Assembly: GCF_006175995.1 (NCBI RefSeq)
Contig: NZ_VDMB01000010.1
Span: 62,001 to 126,000, forward strand
DNA from: Desulfobotulus mexicanus
GTDB taxonomy: Bacteria > Desulfobacterota > Desulfobacteria > Desulfobacterales > ASO4-4
Direction of reading: 5' to 3'
Length of the DNA stretch: 64,000 bases
Position numbers and translations under genes: made by a program. Below the pieces are notes generated by a model. It worked only from the letters and a program-made list of their open reading frames with translations, had not been told where the DNA came from and made no database searches. The first letter of the stretch is position 1. Each line of letters starts with the position of its first letter. Positions 1 to 7,377 of the stretch are shown in pieces.

Positions 1-238
1 GCATGGCCTCATGCACGGAGCTGGCGCAGGTGCCGTCAAGGCTTTTTCGGATCAGGGGAAAGGTGGAGAACATGGAAAAACCCTTCAAAGCCAGAAGGAT
101 GTGACATCCTGTCCGCTCCTTTACCTCCCGCAGGCGGGCAAGGTTTTTTTCTATGCGCCTTTCATCCACCACAAAGGCGGGTGTGGAGATGGTGTGGGGG
201 TCAAAGCCCAGGGCTTTTCCAAGGAAGTCCGTCAGCAT
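1..238 (-). CDS. nspC: Carboxynorspermidine/carboxyspermidine decarboxylase, N-terminal part (runs off the window)
   Basis: Only the first 79 codons are present; the gene continues past position 1. The product is a PLP-dependent, alanine-racemase-fold decarboxylase that converts carboxyspermidine (or carboxynorspermidine) to spermidine (or norspermidine) in the cytoplasm. The visible part reads TPAFVVDE near residue 18, then GCHILLALKGFSMFS around residues 47-61, with the lysine of ALKGF expected to hold PLP, and later GTCASSVHEA, all typical of the family. The ATG at 238-236 shares its A with the TAA stop of the upstream dehydrogenase (TAATG), so the two are translationally coupled. The substrate chain length cannot be told from this fragment; spermidine is the more common product in bacteria with this pathway. 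Confidence 0.9.
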   Translation of the reverse strand, partial: MLTDFLGKALGFDPHTISTPAFVVDERRIEKNLARLREVKERTGCHILLALKGFSMFSTFPLIRKSLDGTCASSVHEAM

Positions 239-1416
239 TAGAGAATCACTTCCTTCCAGGGCAGTCCGTGAAGGTTCAGGGCTTCCATGAAGGGGTCGGG
301 ATCCAGTTCTTCCATATTAAAGACTCCCTTGCCCGTCCATTTGCCCGTGAGCATCATTTTGGCACCGATCATGGCCGGAACGCCTGTGGTGTAGGAGATG
401 GCCTGTGAACCCACTTCAGCATAGGCCTCTTCGTGGCTGCAGATATTATAGATATAGACGGTTTTTTCTTTTCCGTCTTTCACGCCCTTCATGAGGCAGC
501 CGATGCAGGTGCGGCCCTTGGTAAGGGGGCCGAGGCTTCCGGGATCGGGGAGAACGGCCTTCAGGAATTCGATGGGTGCGATCTTCTGGCCCTTGATTTC
601 CACGGGATCAATGCGGGTCATGCCCACATTCTCAAGGACCTTCAGGTGGGTGAGGTAGGCATCGGAAAAGGTCATCCAGAAGCGGGCTCGCTTCAGGCCT
701 TTAAGGTTTTTCACCAGAGACTCCAGCTCCTCATGGTAGAGGAGAAAGCATTTTTTGGGGCCGATGCCTTCGGGAAAATCATAGGTCATGGACCAGGAGA
801 GGGGATCGGTTTCCACCCATTCGCCCTGCTCCCAATACCGGCCCCTCTGGGTGATTTCCCTGATATTGATTTCCGGGTTGAAATTGGTGGCAAAGGGCTT
901 GCCGTGGTCGCCTGCGTTGCAGTCAATGATATCAAGGGTATGGATTTCGTCAAAGTGATGCTTCTGGGCATAGGCGCAGAAAACATTGGTGACACCGGGG
1001 TCAAAGCCGCTGCCGAGAAGGGCCATGAGACCTTTCTCCTTAAAACGCTCCTGATAGGCCCACTGCCATTTATACTCAAATTTTGCCACATCCGGTGGTT
1101 CGTAGTTGGCTGTATCCAGATAATGCACGCCGGTTTCAAGGCAGGCGTCCATGATGGCAAGATCCTGATAGGGCAGGGCCACGTTGATGACCATTTTCGG
1201 CTGAAACTGACGTATCAGGGCCACGGTGTCAGCCACCTTGTCCGCATCCAGTGCGGCTGTCTGTATGGGGCGATTAAGCTGGACTGCAATGCGGTCGCAT
1301 TTTTCCTTTGTGCGGCTTGCAAGCATGATTTCGGAAAAAATGTCGGGAAGCTGGGCGCATTTGTGGACCACCACCTGACCGACACCGCCGGCACCGATAA
1401 TTAAAACCCTGGACAT
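238..1416 (-). CDS. Carboxynorspermidine/carboxyspermidine dehydrogenase (saccharopine dehydrogenase-like)
   Basis: This 392-residue cytoplasmic enzyme condenses aspartate semialdehyde with putrescine (or diaminopropane) and reduces the imine with NADPH, the step before NspC. The N-terminus is a Rossmann fold with VLIIGAGGVGQVVVHKCAQ at residues 4-22. A central stretch with GSGFDPGVTNVFCAYA near residues 136-151 and the C-terminal MIGAKMMLTGKW near residue 360 are characteristic of the saccharopine dehydrogenase-like CASDH/CANSDH group. Length fits the roughly 400-residue family. The start is supported by GGGAGG nine bases upstream of the ATG. It lies 39 bases after speA and overlaps nspC by one base, which supports an arginine-to-spermidine operon. 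True lysine-pathway saccharopine dehydrogenase is less likely because of the nspC and speA neighbours. Confidence 0.92.
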   Translation of the reverse strand: MSRVLIIGAGGVGQVVVHKCAQLPDIFSEIMLASRTKEKCDRIAVQLNRPIQTAALDADKVADTVALIRQFQPKMVINVALPYQDLAIMDACLETGVHYLDTANYEPPDVAKFEYKWQWAYQERFKEKGLMALLGSGFDPGVTNVFCAYAQKHHFDEIHTLDIIDCNAGDHGKPFATNFNPEINIREITQRGRYWEQGEWVETDPLSWSMTYDFPEGIGPKKCFLLYHEELESLVKNLKGLKRARFWMTFSDAYLTHLKVLENVGMTRIDPVEIKGQKIAPIEFLKAVLPDPGSLGPLTKGRTCIGCLMKGVKDGKEKTVYIYNICSHEEAYAEVGSQAISYTTGVPAMIGAKMMLTGKWTGKGVFNMEELDPDPFMEALNLHGLPWKEVIL

Positions 1417-1455
1417 TGATTACCTCCCTTGTTTTTTTTGGTAGTTTTTAAGGTC

Positions 1456-3450
1456 TCAGCGTTCATAGTAGGTGTATCCCAGTAAGCCCGTTTCATAGGC
1501 TTTCATGACCTTGTAGCGGTCTTCCACGCTGATGAATCCTGCCTTGATGGCCATTTCCGCCGTATGGCGGAAGCGTTCGGCCATGGCTTTGGGATTGTAT
1601 TCCACATAACTCAGAACATCAGCCACGGAGTCCCCTTCCATTTCCTTTACATAATCAAGGGTTCCGTCTTCCCGGATACGTACACTGACTACATTGGTAT
1701 CCCCGAAAAGGTTGTGAAGATCCCCAAGGGTTTCCTGATAGGCTCCCACGAGAAAGGCTCCGAGGTAATATTCCTCATCGGGCCGTAGCTCGTGCAGGGG
1801 CAGGGATCTTCTGACGCCTTGGATATCGATGAAGCTGTCCAGCTTGCCGTCGCAATCGCAGGTGATATCTGCAATCACGGCATTGCGTGTGGGTTTTTCC
1901 AGAAGCCTGTGTATGGGCATGATGGGAAAAATATGATCAATGGCCCAGGCATCGGGGAGGCTTTGGAAAACACTCAGGTTGCCATAGTAGATGTCTGCCA
2001 GAGCATCATCCAGCTCGCTGAGTTCCGGTGGAATGCGTTTTAGCTTTTTCACATCCTGGGCAATGGTATGGATGATGTGCCAGAAAATAGTTTCTCCGAG
2101 GGAGCGTTCCCGCAGGGTGACGGCACCATGCTGAAAACGCTGACGCAGTTCATCCCTGTAATAGATGGCATCGTTGAAGCATTCCTGAAGATTGCGCAGG
2201 GTCAGGGAATGAAGAACATCAACAAGATTTACAATCACATCCGGTGCATCTTCGGGTATATCACTGAGAAAGGGCTGGGGCTCCAGACGACTGACATCCA
2301 GAATATTGAAAAGAAGCACGGAATAATAGGCTACCGTTGCCCTGCCGGACTCCGTAATAATGGTGGGGTGGGGCAGTTCTTCCTCATCCATAACACCCAT
2401 GACGGTTTCAACGATATCCGCACAGTATTCATCAATGCTGTAGTTGCGGGAGTTGGAGAAGTTGGTGTGGGAGCCGTCATAGTCCACGGCAAGTCCGCCG
2501 CCAAGGTCCAGATAGCCCATGGGTGCACCTTCACTGATAAGTCCCACATAGATGCGGCAGGCTTCCAGTACGGCATTACGGATATCCCGGATGTTGGGTA
2601 TCTGGGAGCCAAGGTGGTAGTGAAGGAGCTGGAGGCAGTCCAGCATTTCAACTTCCCTGAGTCTGTCCACAAGGGCCACAACCTGGGTGGTATCAAGGCC
2701 GAAAATGCTGCGGTCTCCTCCGGATTCTGTCCAGTGGCCTCCCGCCTTGGAAGCAAGCTTGATGCGGATCCCCACACGGGGCCTGACATCAATGATGGCA
2801 GCCCTTTCGAGTATCAGTTCCAGCTCTCCGGGCATTTCTACGACAAGGAAGCAGGGAAAACCCATCTTGCAGGCCCAGAGGGCCAGATCCACGAATTCCT
2901 CGTCCTTGTAGCCGTTGCAGATAATGCAGGCTTCGGGGTCTTTAAGAAAGGAAAGGGCGGCAATGAGTTCTGCCTTGGAACCTGCTTCAAGGCCGTGGTG
3001 ATAGCGGGCACCGAAGCTGGTCACCTCTTCCACCACCTGTTTCTGCTGGTTGACCTTGATGGGGTATACGCCCCTGAAATTTCCTTTATAGCCTGCGTTT
3101 GCAATGGCAAGGGAAAAGGCATTGTGCAGGCATGAGATCTGGGAATCCAGAATGTTTTCTATGCGCAGCAGCACCGGCATTTCCTTGCCTCTGGCCCGGA
3201 TGCCTTCTATGAGTCTGGGGATGCTGATGCTCAGATCCTTACGGTCAGGAATGGGGGTGATGATAACCTCGCCATCCTGGGAAATGTCGAAATAACCGGC
3301 ACCCCAGTTGCGTACGCCGTAAAGATCCAGCGCATTTTCCAGAGACCAGCGGTCAAGAGAGTTTTTTTCGAGCAATTCCTGATCCTTTTTTTCTTTAATG
3401 TTGTGTGTAAAAGGGCCGGATATTTGAAAGTCTGGCCCTCCTGGCTTCAT
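1456..3450 (-). CDS. speA: Biosynthetic arginine decarboxylase
   Basis: A 664-residue PLP enzyme that decarboxylates arginine to agmatine, the first step from arginine to putrescine and spermidine. The family length is about 630-660. Visible features are WSLENALDLYGVRNWGAGYF near residues 35-54, the PLP lysine in GVYPIKVNQQKQ near residue 130, GLEAGSKAELIAAL, the glycine-rich LDLGGGLAVDYDG near residue 317, and TESGRATVAYYSVL. The ATG at 3450 overlaps the stop of the upstream permease (ATGA) but has no clear Shine-Dalgarno. A TTG at 3375 with AAGGA seven bases upstream gives a more typical N-terminus, so the start is uncertain. Coupling to metal-transport genes is unusual and may just reflect compact packing. 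Confidence 0.95.
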   Translation of the reverse strand: MKPGGPDFQISGPFTHNIKEKKDQELLEKNSLDRWSLENALDLYGVRNWGAGYFDISQDGEVIITPIPDRKDLSISIPRLIEGIRARGKEMPVLLRIENILDSQISCLHNAFSLAIANAGYKGNFRGVYPIKVNQQKQVVEEVTSFGARYHHGLEAGSKAELIAALSFLKDPEACIICNGYKDEEFVDLALWACKMGFPCFLVVEMPGELELILERAAIIDVRPRVGIRIKLASKAGGHWTESGGDRSIFGLDTTQVVALVDRLREVEMLDCLQLLHYHLGSQIPNIRDIRNAVLEACRIYVGLISEGAPMGYLDLGGGLAVDYDGSHTNFSNSRNYSIDEYCADIVETVMGVMDEEELPHPTIITESGRATVAYYSVLLFNILDVSRLEPQPFLSDIPEDAPDVIVNLVDVLHSLTLRNLQECFNDAIYYRDELRQRFQHGAVTLRERSLGETIFWHIIHTIAQDVKKLKRIPPELSELDDALADIYYGNLSVFQSLPDAWAIDHIFPIMPIHRLLEKPTRNAVIADITCDCDGKLDSFIDIQGVRRSLPLHELRPDEEYYLGAFLVGAYQETLGDLHNLFGDTNVVSVRIREDGTLDYVKEMEGDSVADVLSYVEYNPKAMAERFRHTAEMAIKAGFISVEDRYKVMKAYETGLLGYTYYER

Positions 3451-4316
3451 TTGGAGTGAATGTTGGTTTTCTTAAAATGACCATAAAGTATACGGTAGAC
3501 CAGCAGGAAAAGGTAACTGGCTGCAGCCAGAACCACAATGGCAGGACCTGTGGGCAGATCCATTTCAAAGCTTAAGGCAATGCCTCCTGTGGTAAAACCC
3601 ATGGAAAAAAGAACAGCAAGCCCCATCATACCCGCAAGGCTGCGGGAAAGCTGACCTGCAATGGCAGCGGGCAGGGTCAGCATGGCAATTACCAGGACAA
3701 TGCCCACTACCCGGATCAGAAGAACAATGCTCAAGGCCGTGAGAACAAGGAGCATGAAATAATAAAAATGTGCGGGAACTCCCCTCAGTTCAAGAAACTC
3801 CTCGTCAAAGCATACAGCCACAAGCTTGTTGTAGAAAAGCATGACCATGAGGATGATGAATGCGGCCATGATTCCCATTAATTTAAGGTCTGCGGGGCCT
3901 ATCATGAGGATGTTCCCGAAGAGAAAACTCATGGGATCAATGTACCCCGATGTTCTGGCCATGAAAAGAAGGCCTATTGCCATGCCCACAGCCCATAGGG
4001 CGTTGATGACCGTATCTTCCCTCTGGCCTGCCTTAAGGCTTACCAGTCCTATGATGAAGGCCGCCAGCAGCGCCGCCATCAGGGCTCCCGTAAGGGGAGT
4101 CCACAGTAGGGAAGTACTTCTTTCCTGCATGAAAAGGGCAAAACCGATGCCTCCCAGAACACAGTGGGCAATGGCTCCGGCAATGGTGCTTATACGGCGG
4201 GCCACCACATAGGATCCAACCACGCCGAAGCTGATGCTGGACAGGATGCCCGCAGCAAAGGCATAACGCAGAAAAACGATATCCGGGTCAAAGAGAACGC
4301 TGATCAGGGATGACAT
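3447..4316 (-). CDS. Metal ABC transporter permease (ZnuB/MntB-like, ABC-3 family)
   Basis: A 289-residue integral membrane protein, the channel subunit of a zinc/manganese-type ABC importer. It shows about eight hydrophobic segments, with the ABC-3 signatures FGVVGSYVVARRIS near residue 25, AIAHCVLGGIGFALF just after, and LTLPAAIAGQLSRSLAGM near residue 215. The reading frame is open further upstream, but the ATG at 4316 is preferred: it has AAGGG upstream and avoids a 45-residue non-hydrophobic extension that is antisense-like read-through of the ATPase gene end. It overlaps the ATPase gene by 29 bases and ends in an ATGA overlap with speA. The metal cannot be deduced from this chain alone. 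Confidence 0.9.
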   Translation of the reverse strand: MSSLISVLFDPDIVFLRYAFAAGILSSISFGVVGSYVVARRISTIAGAIAHCVLGGIGFALFMQERSTSLLWTPLTGALMAALLAAFIIGLVSLKAGQREDTVINALWAVGMAIGLLFMARTSGYIDPMSFLFGNILMIGPADLKLMGIMAAFIILMVMLFYNKLVAVCFDEEFLELRGVPAHFYYFMLLVLTALSIVLLIRVVGIVLVIAMLTLPAAIAGQLSRSLAGMMGLAVLFSMGFTTGGIALSFEMDLPTGPAIVVLAAASYLFLLVYRILYGHFKKTNIHSK

Positions 4317-5079
4317 GGGTATGCCCTTTTTCTGTGCAGCGGTGGTCGTGGCGGACCATCTGCATGCTGCAGTTATAAATATCCTGAATGGCCGTTCCCG
4401 TGAGTTCCGATGTGGGATGCACAACCACTTTTTTGTTGACGCAGAGAACACTTTTTACAAGGGCGCTGACAAAACCCATGTCATGGGAGACCATGATCAC
4501 CGTAATATCCTTTGAAAGATCTTCCAGCAGGGCCATGAAGCGGCTTTCAGTCTGGGAATCCACATTGGCTGTGGGTTCATCCAGAAGCAGAAGTTCCGGT
4601 TCGCAGGCAAGGGCCCTTGCAATCATAACCCTTTGTTTCTGCCCTCCGGAAAGATCGGAAAAAGGACGATCCGCAAGGGCATCCATTTCCACATGGCCAA
4701 GGCATTCCATGACCATGCTGCGATCCTTTTTGTCCGGCCAGCCCAGAAAACCCCGAAGGCCGCCCCGGCCCAGACGGCCCATGAGTACCACTTCCCGTAC
4801 AGTGATGGGAAAGTCAGGATCAAAGTGGAGGTACTGGGGCATATACCCGATTCTGGAGCGGGCAGTCAGGGGATTTTTCCCAAAGAGGCTCACACAGCCT
4901 GAAGATGGTGTCAGCATGCCCGTCATGAGTTTTAAAAGGGTGGTTTTCCCTCCTCCATTGGGACCTACCATGGCAACCAGTTCCCTTGCATGGATGTCAA
5001 AACTGATATCTTCCAGGACAGGGATACCATTTTCATAGCAGAAACTGACCTGCTGAAAAGAGACAGGGGTTTTGTTCAT
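4288..5079 (-). CDS. Metal ABC transporter ATP-binding protein (ZnuC/MntA-like)
   Basis: A 263-residue cytoplasmic ATPase that drives the metal permease encoded next. Walker A is GPNGGGKTT near residues 40-48, the Q-loop region is GYMPQYLHFD, the ABC signature is LSGGQKQR near residue 142, Walker B is LLLLDEPTANVDS, and the switch histidine is in VSHDMGFVS. The C-terminal tail is rich in histidine (RHDHRCTEKGHTHV), common in zinc/manganese transporter ATPases. The ATG at 5079, preceded by GAGG, was chosen over an in-frame ATG at 5091 that lacks a ribosome-binding site. No periplasmic metal-binding subunit (ZnuA) is found in the window. Confidence 0.9.
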   Translation of the reverse strand: MNKTPVSFQQVSFCYENGIPVLEDISFDIHARELVAMVGPNGGGKTTLLKLMTGMLTPSSGCVSLFGKNPLTARSRIGYMPQYLHFDPDFPITVREVVLMGRLGRGGLRGFLGWPDKKDRSMVMECLGHVEMDALADRPFSDLSGGQKQRVMIARALACEPELLLLDEPTANVDSQTESRFMALLEDLSKDITVIMVSHDMGFVSALVKSVLCVNKKVVVHPTSELTGTAIQDIYNCSMQMVRHDHRCTEKGHTHVIPDQRSL

Positions 5080-5191
5080 GGGGCCTCGCATGCAGGAGAG
5101 ATTGCCGGTCTTTGGTGAAGGGCTGTGTTTTCAAATAAGCCCAGCACAGGCCGGGTGTGGTGAAGGTAAAGACAGCGGGCCTGAAACCTGT

Positions 5192-5213
5192 CCTGCATGT
5201 GACACATTGCAGG
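5192..5213. promoter_or_regulatory. Inverted repeat upstream of the metal-transporter operon
   Basis: Ten-base arms (CCTGCATGTG and CACA-TGCAGG with one bulged base) meet around a single central base about 115 bp upstream of the znuC-like start. It could be an operator for the transporter-polyamine operon. Read on the plus strand it is followed by CTGTTTTT and could instead be a terminator. It does not look like the AT-rich Zur box. Function is inferred only from position and symmetry. Confidence 0.3.
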
Positions 5214-5346
5214 CTGTTTTTCAACTATTTTTCTGTTAACCGTATCACATCTTCCCTGCTGCATGGGATAATCATCGGGACAAGGCTGTTTTTTTCCTGA
5301 GTCACCTCATAGATGGTGACGGGTTTCCCCCGATCTTTCATCAAAA

Positions 5347-5544
5347 AAATAAAAATCCCCGTTGTTACTGTAAAAAACAGTATGATAGAGTATTTGTTAC
5401 GCACAAAAACTATCACCAACGGGGATTTTAAAAATTATGACACAAGGCATCCTTCCATTCAAGTACGAAGAAGAAAAAAGAGGCGTAGGATTAACAGCAC
5501 TGGGAGGTCTTCCGATTTATCTGGATTTGATACATGCCATTTAA
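5347..5544 (+). mobile_element. Relic of an IS1380-family insertion sequence (left end only)
   Basis: The segment holds a 13-bp inverted repeat (AAAATCCCCGTTG at about 5350 and CAACGGGGATTTT at 5418-5430) directly in front of the first 35 codons of a transposase. The rest of the element, normally about 1.6 kb, is missing and no right end was seen in the following 440 bp. The repeat could be part of the element end or a hairpin that limits transposase expression; which one is not clear. Confidence 0.6.
5437..5544 (+). pseudogene. N-terminal fragment of an IS1380-family transposase
   Basis: The 35-residue reading frame begins MTQGILPFKYEEEK and continues with LTALGGLPIYLDL, the N-terminal signature of IS1380-type DDE transposases as I know them. 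Full-length members have about 430-500 residues. A TAA stop follows IHAI, where the family normally continues with a glycine-leucine stretch, so the stop was probably created at a deletion junction near 5541. The DDE catalytic core is absent, so this is not functional. Confidence 0.7.
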
Positions 5545-5767
5545 AGGTTTAGACCAGCTTGACTCAGTACCAAGGCAGAAGAATAGTTTTTAGATTGTTG
5601 ACTCAAAAGGTATAGCTACGCCAAAAAATTCTGTGTATTGATTTTTTCTGAGTGTTGCGTCTCATATTTGAGAATTATTCCTCATAAATAATTATTTTTG
5701 AATCCTCACCCCCCCGTTGAGGGCTGAAAAAAGCCTCCCGAAACACCACAGGAGGGGTGTGGATAAA

Positions 5768-5795
5768 TTTGATGGAGGATTTGGGACAGTATAAT
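5768..5795 (+). promoter_or_regulatory. Candidate sigma-70 promoter for the NYN/LOTUS gene
   Basis: A perfect -10 hexamer TATAAT lies at 5790-5795 and a weaker -35-like TTTGAT at 5768-5773, with 16 bp between them. Transcription from here would give a leader of about 190 nt. Predicted from sequence only. Confidence 0.45.
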
Positions 5796-5878
5796 CAATG
5801 GGTTTTTTTATTCAGGAGTGGTATTCTGTTAAGCTGTGGATAAAGGGTTGGCTTTTTCATCCCTTGTGCCATGCAGGG

Positions 5879-5979
5879 GGACAGATTTTTTTCTGTCCGT
5901 AAAAATAAAAAGGAATCCCTTCCGTAAACGGCAAAGGATTCTTTGTACTGGACATTTTCCCGCAATTTAAGGCGGGAAA
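5879..5979 (+). promoter_or_regulatory. Three consecutive stem-loops in the NYN/LOTUS leader
   Basis: Stem 1 pairs GGACAGA (5879-5885) with TCTGTCC (5892-5898). Stem 2 pairs the AAGGAATCC region (5910-5918) with GGATTCTT (5936-5943) and an inner CCG/CGG. Stem 3 pairs TTTCCCGC (5956-5963) with GCGGGAAA (5972-5979). The 3' arm of stem 3 overlaps the AAGGAGG Shine-Dalgarno (5978-5984), so its folding could limit translation. Stem 2 followed by U-rich sequence on the minus strand could alternatively be a minus-strand terminator. Confidence 0.45.
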
Positions 5980-5988
5980 GGAGGAAAA

Positions 5989-7371
5989 ATGCAATATCTG
6001 GAATGTAATACACGGTCCATGCGCAGTGCGGTATTTGTGGATTTTGATAATATTTTCATCCGGCTTTCAGAACTGGATGCAAATATCGCAAGAACCTTTG
6101 CCACACGGCCTCTTGACTGGATTTCATGGCTTGAAAACTCCCTGCCGCCCTATGCGGGTATTGATGCCGGGGCAAAGCGTAATATTCTGGTACGGCGCTG
6201 CTATCTTAATCCCAAAAGTTTCGGAAATTTCAGGCCTTATTTTATCCGTGGTGCCTTTGAGACCGTGGATTGTCCCAGCCTTACCACCCAGGGAAAAACC
6301 AGTGCGGACGTACACATGGTTGTGGATCTTCTGGATCTTCTGGATCATAAGGTAAATTATGATGAATTCATCATCATGAGTGCGGATGCTGATTTTACGC
6401 CCGTTCTTTTAAAGTTAAGGAAGTGGGACAGGAGAACGGCGGTACTTGCAGTGGGTTCCACTTCCCCTGCCTACAGGGCAGCCAGCGACCTTGTCATTGA
6501 TCAGGATGTCTTTATCGAGGAAGCCCTTGGCGGTGGCAATATGGGGTATACGGAACCTGCGCGTATTATCCGGAGACCTGAGCCACAGGTACCGAACGGC
6601 ACCGCAGCCCTTATTAGCGAGATAACGGGAACAGTGAATATGGAGGGTGCTGCTTCTGTTTCTCCGGAGAAAACCGCATATATTCACCATGTCCGTCCGA
6701 ATTGTGTTTCCGTCGGTACGGAGAAACAGCGGGATCAGTGCTCCCGTCTGGTGCAGACCTTTGTCCGGTCTTCACCGGAAGCCGTTACCATGGCTCAGCT
6801 TGCCTACCGTATCCGGCAGGCCTTTCCTGAAGTAAGCCTTGACTGGCAGGGCAAGGGGAGTTTCAAGCTCTTTCTTGCGGAGCTGGATCTGGGAACCCTT
6901 GCCACTTCCCCTGTGATTCCGGGCTACGTATATGATCCGCTGAAGCATATGGCCCCTGCAGGAGATACGGGCATCAGGGATGAGATCTTTGAGGCTGCGG
7001 AACCTGAAATGGCAGCACTGGCAAGGAAAATTCATGATCTTACGGATACGCCCTATCTTTCACCCACCCATTACGGGGTTCTTTTTTCCGCCATTGCCCA
7101 GGAAATAAACCAGTCGGGTTATAACATGACCACGGTATCCAAGGCTGTCCGGGACCGGTGCAGGGAAAAGGAAGTACCTGTGGCCAGGCAGCATGTAAAC
7201 TTTGTCCTGCGGGGGATTGCCTTTACAGGTCATCGTTTTGGCGAGGGACGGGAATCTGCAGGGACGCTTGCAGAGCGCCTTCTGGCCAATACCCTGAACC
7301 TTTGTGAAAATGCCCAGCTTTCCCTGACGGAAACGGAGATGGCTCTTCTACGGAGATGGTTCCATACCTGA
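5989..7371 (+). CDS. NYN-domain predicted ribonuclease with OST-HTH/LOTUS domain
   Basis: A 460-residue cytoplasmic protein. Residues about 12-180 form a NYN (PIN-like) nuclease domain with the acidic residues expected at the metal site: VFVDFDN at 15-21, TSADVHMVVDLLD at 104-116 and SADADFTPVL at 131-140. Residues about 250-317 resemble an OST-HTH/LOTUS domain (TMAQLAYRIRQAFP, then WQGKGSFKLFLAEL), a putative RNA-binding module. Residues 340-460 form a second conserved helical region (LSPTHYGVLFSAIAQEIN, HVNFVLRGIAFTG). The start has AAGGAGG five bases upstream. Family members are predicted to cleave or bind RNA, but few are characterised. It stands alone beside an IS scar, with a structured leader and its own terminator. 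Confidence 0.85.
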   Translation: MQYLECNTRSMRSAVFVDFDNIFIRLSELDANIARTFATRPLDWISWLENSLPPYAGIDAGAKRNILVRRCYLNPKSFGNFRPYFIRGAFETVDCPSLTTQGKTSADVHMVVDLLDLLDHKVNYDEFIIMSADADFTPVLLKLRKWDRRTAVLAVGSTSPAYRAASDLVIDQDVFIEEALGGGNMGYTEPARIIRRPEPQVPNGTAALISEITGTVNMEGAASVSPEKTAYIHHVRPNCVSVGTEKQRDQCSRLVQTFVRSSPEAVTMAQLAYRIRQAFPEVSLDWQGKGSFKLFLAELDLGTLATSPVIPGYVYDPLKHMAPAGDTGIRDEIFEAAEPEMAALARKIHDLTDTPYLSPTHYGVLFSAIAQEINQSGYNMTTVSKAVRDRCREKEVPVARQHVNFVLRGIAFTGHRFGEGRESAGTLAERLLANTLNLCENAQLSLTETEMALLRRWFHT

Positions 7372-7377
7372 AAAGTA

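Larger units (their letters stand above)
5545..5988. other. Non-coding stretch after the IS relic; probable promoter and leader of the NYN gene
   Basis: No credible coding frame is present on either strand. The left part (5545-5760) is AT-rich and looks like degraded sequence. The right part holds a TATAAT hexamer and three stem-loops described separately, ending at the ribosome-binding site of the NYN/LOTUS gene. Confidence 0.5.

Noticed and set aside
433-1404. Long plus-strand ORF (323 codons) opposite the carboxyspermidine dehydrogenase gene
   Set aside because: It is antisense to a well-supported gene and reads as its mirror frame, with no ribosome-binding site or family motif.
2068-3135. 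355-codon plus-strand ORF opposite speA
   Set aside because: Shadow of the speA codons; no recognisable protein features.
5795-6013. 72-codon minus-strand ORF upstream of the NYN gene
   Set aside because: It overlaps the NYN start and the stem-loops and has no family resemblance.
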